64,000 bases of DNA, taken from contig CAJXMJ010000001.1 of the NCBI GenBank assembly GCA_913056455.1, positions 1,240,001 to 1,304,000 on the forward strand. Reading direction: 5' to 3'. Within the stretch, counting starts at the first letter, position 1. Each line of letters opens with the position of its first letter. This document shows positions 62,665-64,000 of the stretch, piece after piece. This DNA is from an uncultured Fodinibius sp. (GTDB lineage: Bacteria; Bacteroidota; Rhodothermia; Balneolales; Balneolaceae). The notes beneath the pieces were generated by a model. That model saw only the letters and a program-made list of their open reading frames with translations. It searched no databases and was not told the DNA's origin. The position numbers and the translations under genes were made by a program.

Positions 62665-64000
62665 TTAGTTGGAAAAAATATCATTAATCAGATGACCGTA
62701 TTTATCCTCAACTATTCGGCGCTTAATTTTCAATGTGGGCGTAAGCTCTCCGGTTTCAACAGTAAATTCATTCGGTACAATACGGAAATCCCTGATCTTT
62801 TCGTGTGATGCCAAATCCTTAGAATGACTCCGGACTTCTTTGCTATAAATTTTCTGCACCTCATCTTTTTGGATCAGATCTTCAATAGAATCATATTCAA
62901 TCCCTTCTTCCTCGGCATGTTCCTCAAGTGCCTCGAAATCCGGTACTATTAAGGCCGCCATATAGGGCTGACGTTCCCCGACGACTACCAGCTGATCAAT
63001 CCATTTGCTGGTTTTAAAAAGATCCTCAATCGGTCCCGGGTAAATATTTTTACCTCCTGCATTTACAATCATATGCTTGATCCGGTCAGTAATCTGAAGT
63101 TTTCCATCCACAAACTTTCCTACATCTCCGGTATGTAGATACCCATCATCATCAATCATTTCACGGGTGGCCTCATCATTTTTCCAGTATCCTTTCATCA
63201 CATTAGGTCCTTTACAAAGAATCTCACCCTGCTCGGAATTGTGATCGGTTGGATAATTTTCACCGCTGATCTCAGCAATAATTTTACTGTCCTCCAATCG
63301 CTGAATAGCGACCGTAACACCCGGCAACACCTTACCGACAGTTCCCATCTTCTCGTCACCATAAGTATTGCAACACATAACAGGCGATGTTTCAGTTAGT
63401 CCGTAACCCTCAATAATGTGAAGTCCTGCTCCCATAAAGAAATGGCCAATCTCGGCCGGTAATGCAGCCCCACCCGAAACAAAAAAGCGAATACGTCCAC
63501 CAGTGCGCTCTTTCAACTTATCAAAAACCAGTTTATCGGCCAGTTTCTTCTGCATTGAAACCAAACCACGCTCTCCATCAGCATATTTGCGACCTACTTT
63601 CTGGGCCCAATCAAAAATTTTCTGTTTAACAGCACTGCCCTCTTCTACACTTTTGGAAACAAGATTGTAAATCTTCTCGAAGAGTCGCGGCACACTCATT
63701 ATTATTGTTGGATGGGCCTCTGTCATATTTTTCGCCACTGTATCTACACTTTCAGCGTAATAGATCTCCGCACCGCCCGCCATCATTGCATAATAACCGG
63801 CCGTTCGTTCAAAGGAGTGACAAAGGGGTAAAAACGACAGGCAACGATCCGTTTCCATAATGTCAATGCGTTGGTGCGCTGCCTTAATATTACTCACAAT
63901 ATTTCGGTGTGTAAGCATGGCTCCCTTGGGCTTACCCGTTGTACCTGAGGTATAAATAAGCGTAGCCAGGTCTTCAGGCTCTATAGCCTTACTTCTTCGA
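62665..64000 (-). CDS. fadD: Long-chain fatty-acid-CoA ligase, C-terminal part (runs off right edge)
   Basis: Activates long-chain fatty acids to acyl-CoA through an acyl-AMP intermediate. The open frame continues to the window edge, so the N terminus is missing; Met at 63918 is internal, not the start. Visible motifs: the AMP loop YTSGTTGKPKGAMLTHRN just inside the edge, FLPLCHSFERTAGYYA, RFFVSGGAALPAEIGHFF, EGYGLTETSPVMCCN, the hinge DGYLHTGDVGKFVDGKLQITDRIKHMIVNAGGKNIYP and the C-terminal SHEKIRDFRIVPNEFTVETGELTPTLKIKR, whose late Lys is catalytic. This is the AMP-forming class with a FadD15-like architecture. It precedes the DUF2269-like gene by 11 nt. Confidence 0.94.
   Translation of the reverse strand, partial: RRSKAIEPEDLATLIYTSGTTGKPKGAMLTHRNIVSNIKAAHQRIDIMETDRCLSFLPLCHSFERTAGYYAMMAGGAEIYYAESVDTVAKNMTEAHPTIIMSVPRLFEKIYNLVSKSVEEGSAVKQKIFDWAQKVGRKYADGERGLVSMQKKLADKLVFDKLKERTGGRIRFFVSGGAALPAEIGHFFMGAGLHIIEGYGLTETSPVMCCNTYGDEKMGTVGKVLPGVTVAIQRLEDSKIIAEISGENYPTDHNSEQGEILCKGPNVMKGYWKNDEATREMIDDDGYLHTGDVGKFVDGKLQITDRIKHMIVNAGGKNIYPGPIEDLFKTSKWIDQLVVVGERQPYMAALIVPDFEALEEHAEEEGIEYDSIEDLIQKDEVQKIYSKEVRSHSKDLASHEKIRDFRIVPNEFTVETGELTPTLKIKRRIVEDKYGHLINDIFSN

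Noticed and set aside
63918-64000. Met at 63918 as start of the acyl-CoA ligase
   Set aside because: The frame stays open to the window edge and encodes the conserved AMP loop upstream of that Met.
1-64000. tRNA, rRNA, CRISPR array, insertion sequence, prophage or toxin-antitoxin pair
   Set aside because: I looked for tRNA-like arms, regularly spaced repeats and transposase or integrase motifs on both strands and found none.

Overview
The window looks like a chromosomal segment of an FCB-group bacterium, most likely Balneolota (Balneolales) or a close relative. The evidence is a secreted protein ending in a type-IX-secretion-style tail (NYPNPFNPTT motif), an ssb-gldE gene pair, a bacterial GH3-family protein, LuxC/LuxE homologues without luciferase, many exported proteins cleaved just before Gln, weak Shine-Dalgarno sequences with several TTG/GTG starts, and a moderate GC content. 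Acidic proteins such as the leucyl-tRNA synthetase hint at a mildly halophilic host. The genus assignment is inference. I see no phage, transposase, CRISPR array, rRNA or tRNA; this is mostly core and metabolic chromosome.

Positions 1-4.5 kb (minus strand) hold a vitamin B12 uptake locus: a cobalamin riboswitch, then btuF-btuC-btuD with 4-nt overlaps, then a second cobalamin riboswitch and the outer-membrane receptor btuB, which runs off the left edge. Both riboswitches keep the same expression-platform hairpin with the ribosome-binding site in its loop. Before btuB that site faces a possible 23-codon leader ORF rather than the btuB start.

Positions 4.6-15.7 kb hold an exported amidase, a tripartite-efflux set (one membrane-fusion lipoprotein and two tandem RND pumps), an acyl-ACP thioesterase and an aldo/keto reductase. 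Positions 15.9-22.5 kb (minus) hold a large secreted Calx-beta/lamin-tail protein, an exported TPR protein, and an operon of a DUF3098-like protein, a DUF92 protein and a dicarboxylate/glutamate symporter. Positions 22.7-30.3 kb (plus) hold maf, an exported TPR protein and an exported amidotransferase-like protein as a tight operon, then mazG, citrate synthase and a GH3-family protein. Positions 30.4-36 kb (minus) hold a divergent Na+/Ca2+ exchanger-like protein, leuS and a Na/Pi-cotransporter/PhoU protein. Positions 36.2-40.8 kb (plus) hold an exported SAM-methyltransferase-like protein, a small cupin and a large secreted BNR-repeat protein.

Positions 41-53.8 kb are a long minus-strand run: ssb, gldE, murB, a DUF2779 nuclease-like protein, an M48 lipoprotein protease, purB, luxE-like and luxC-like genes, and PEP synthase. 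The right end holds a DUF2207 membrane protein, an AidB-like acyl-CoA dehydrogenase, pgk preceded by an outer-membrane barrel gene, a cysteine desulfurase overlapping a LOG-family gene, and a long-chain acyl-CoA ligase cut by the right edge.

Fatty-acyl chemistry recurs across the window (thioesterase, LuxC/LuxE, acyl-CoA dehydrogenase, acyl-CoA ligase), but in separate operons. I did not find a clearly new defence or mobile system. The most interesting signals are regulatory (the paired riboswitches with a leader ORF, a perfect 13-bp inverted repeat, and a long hairpin before citrate synthase) and a few oddly built proteins (a nuclease-like fusion with a degenerate first active site, an exported methyltransferase, and an exported amidotransferase-like protein).
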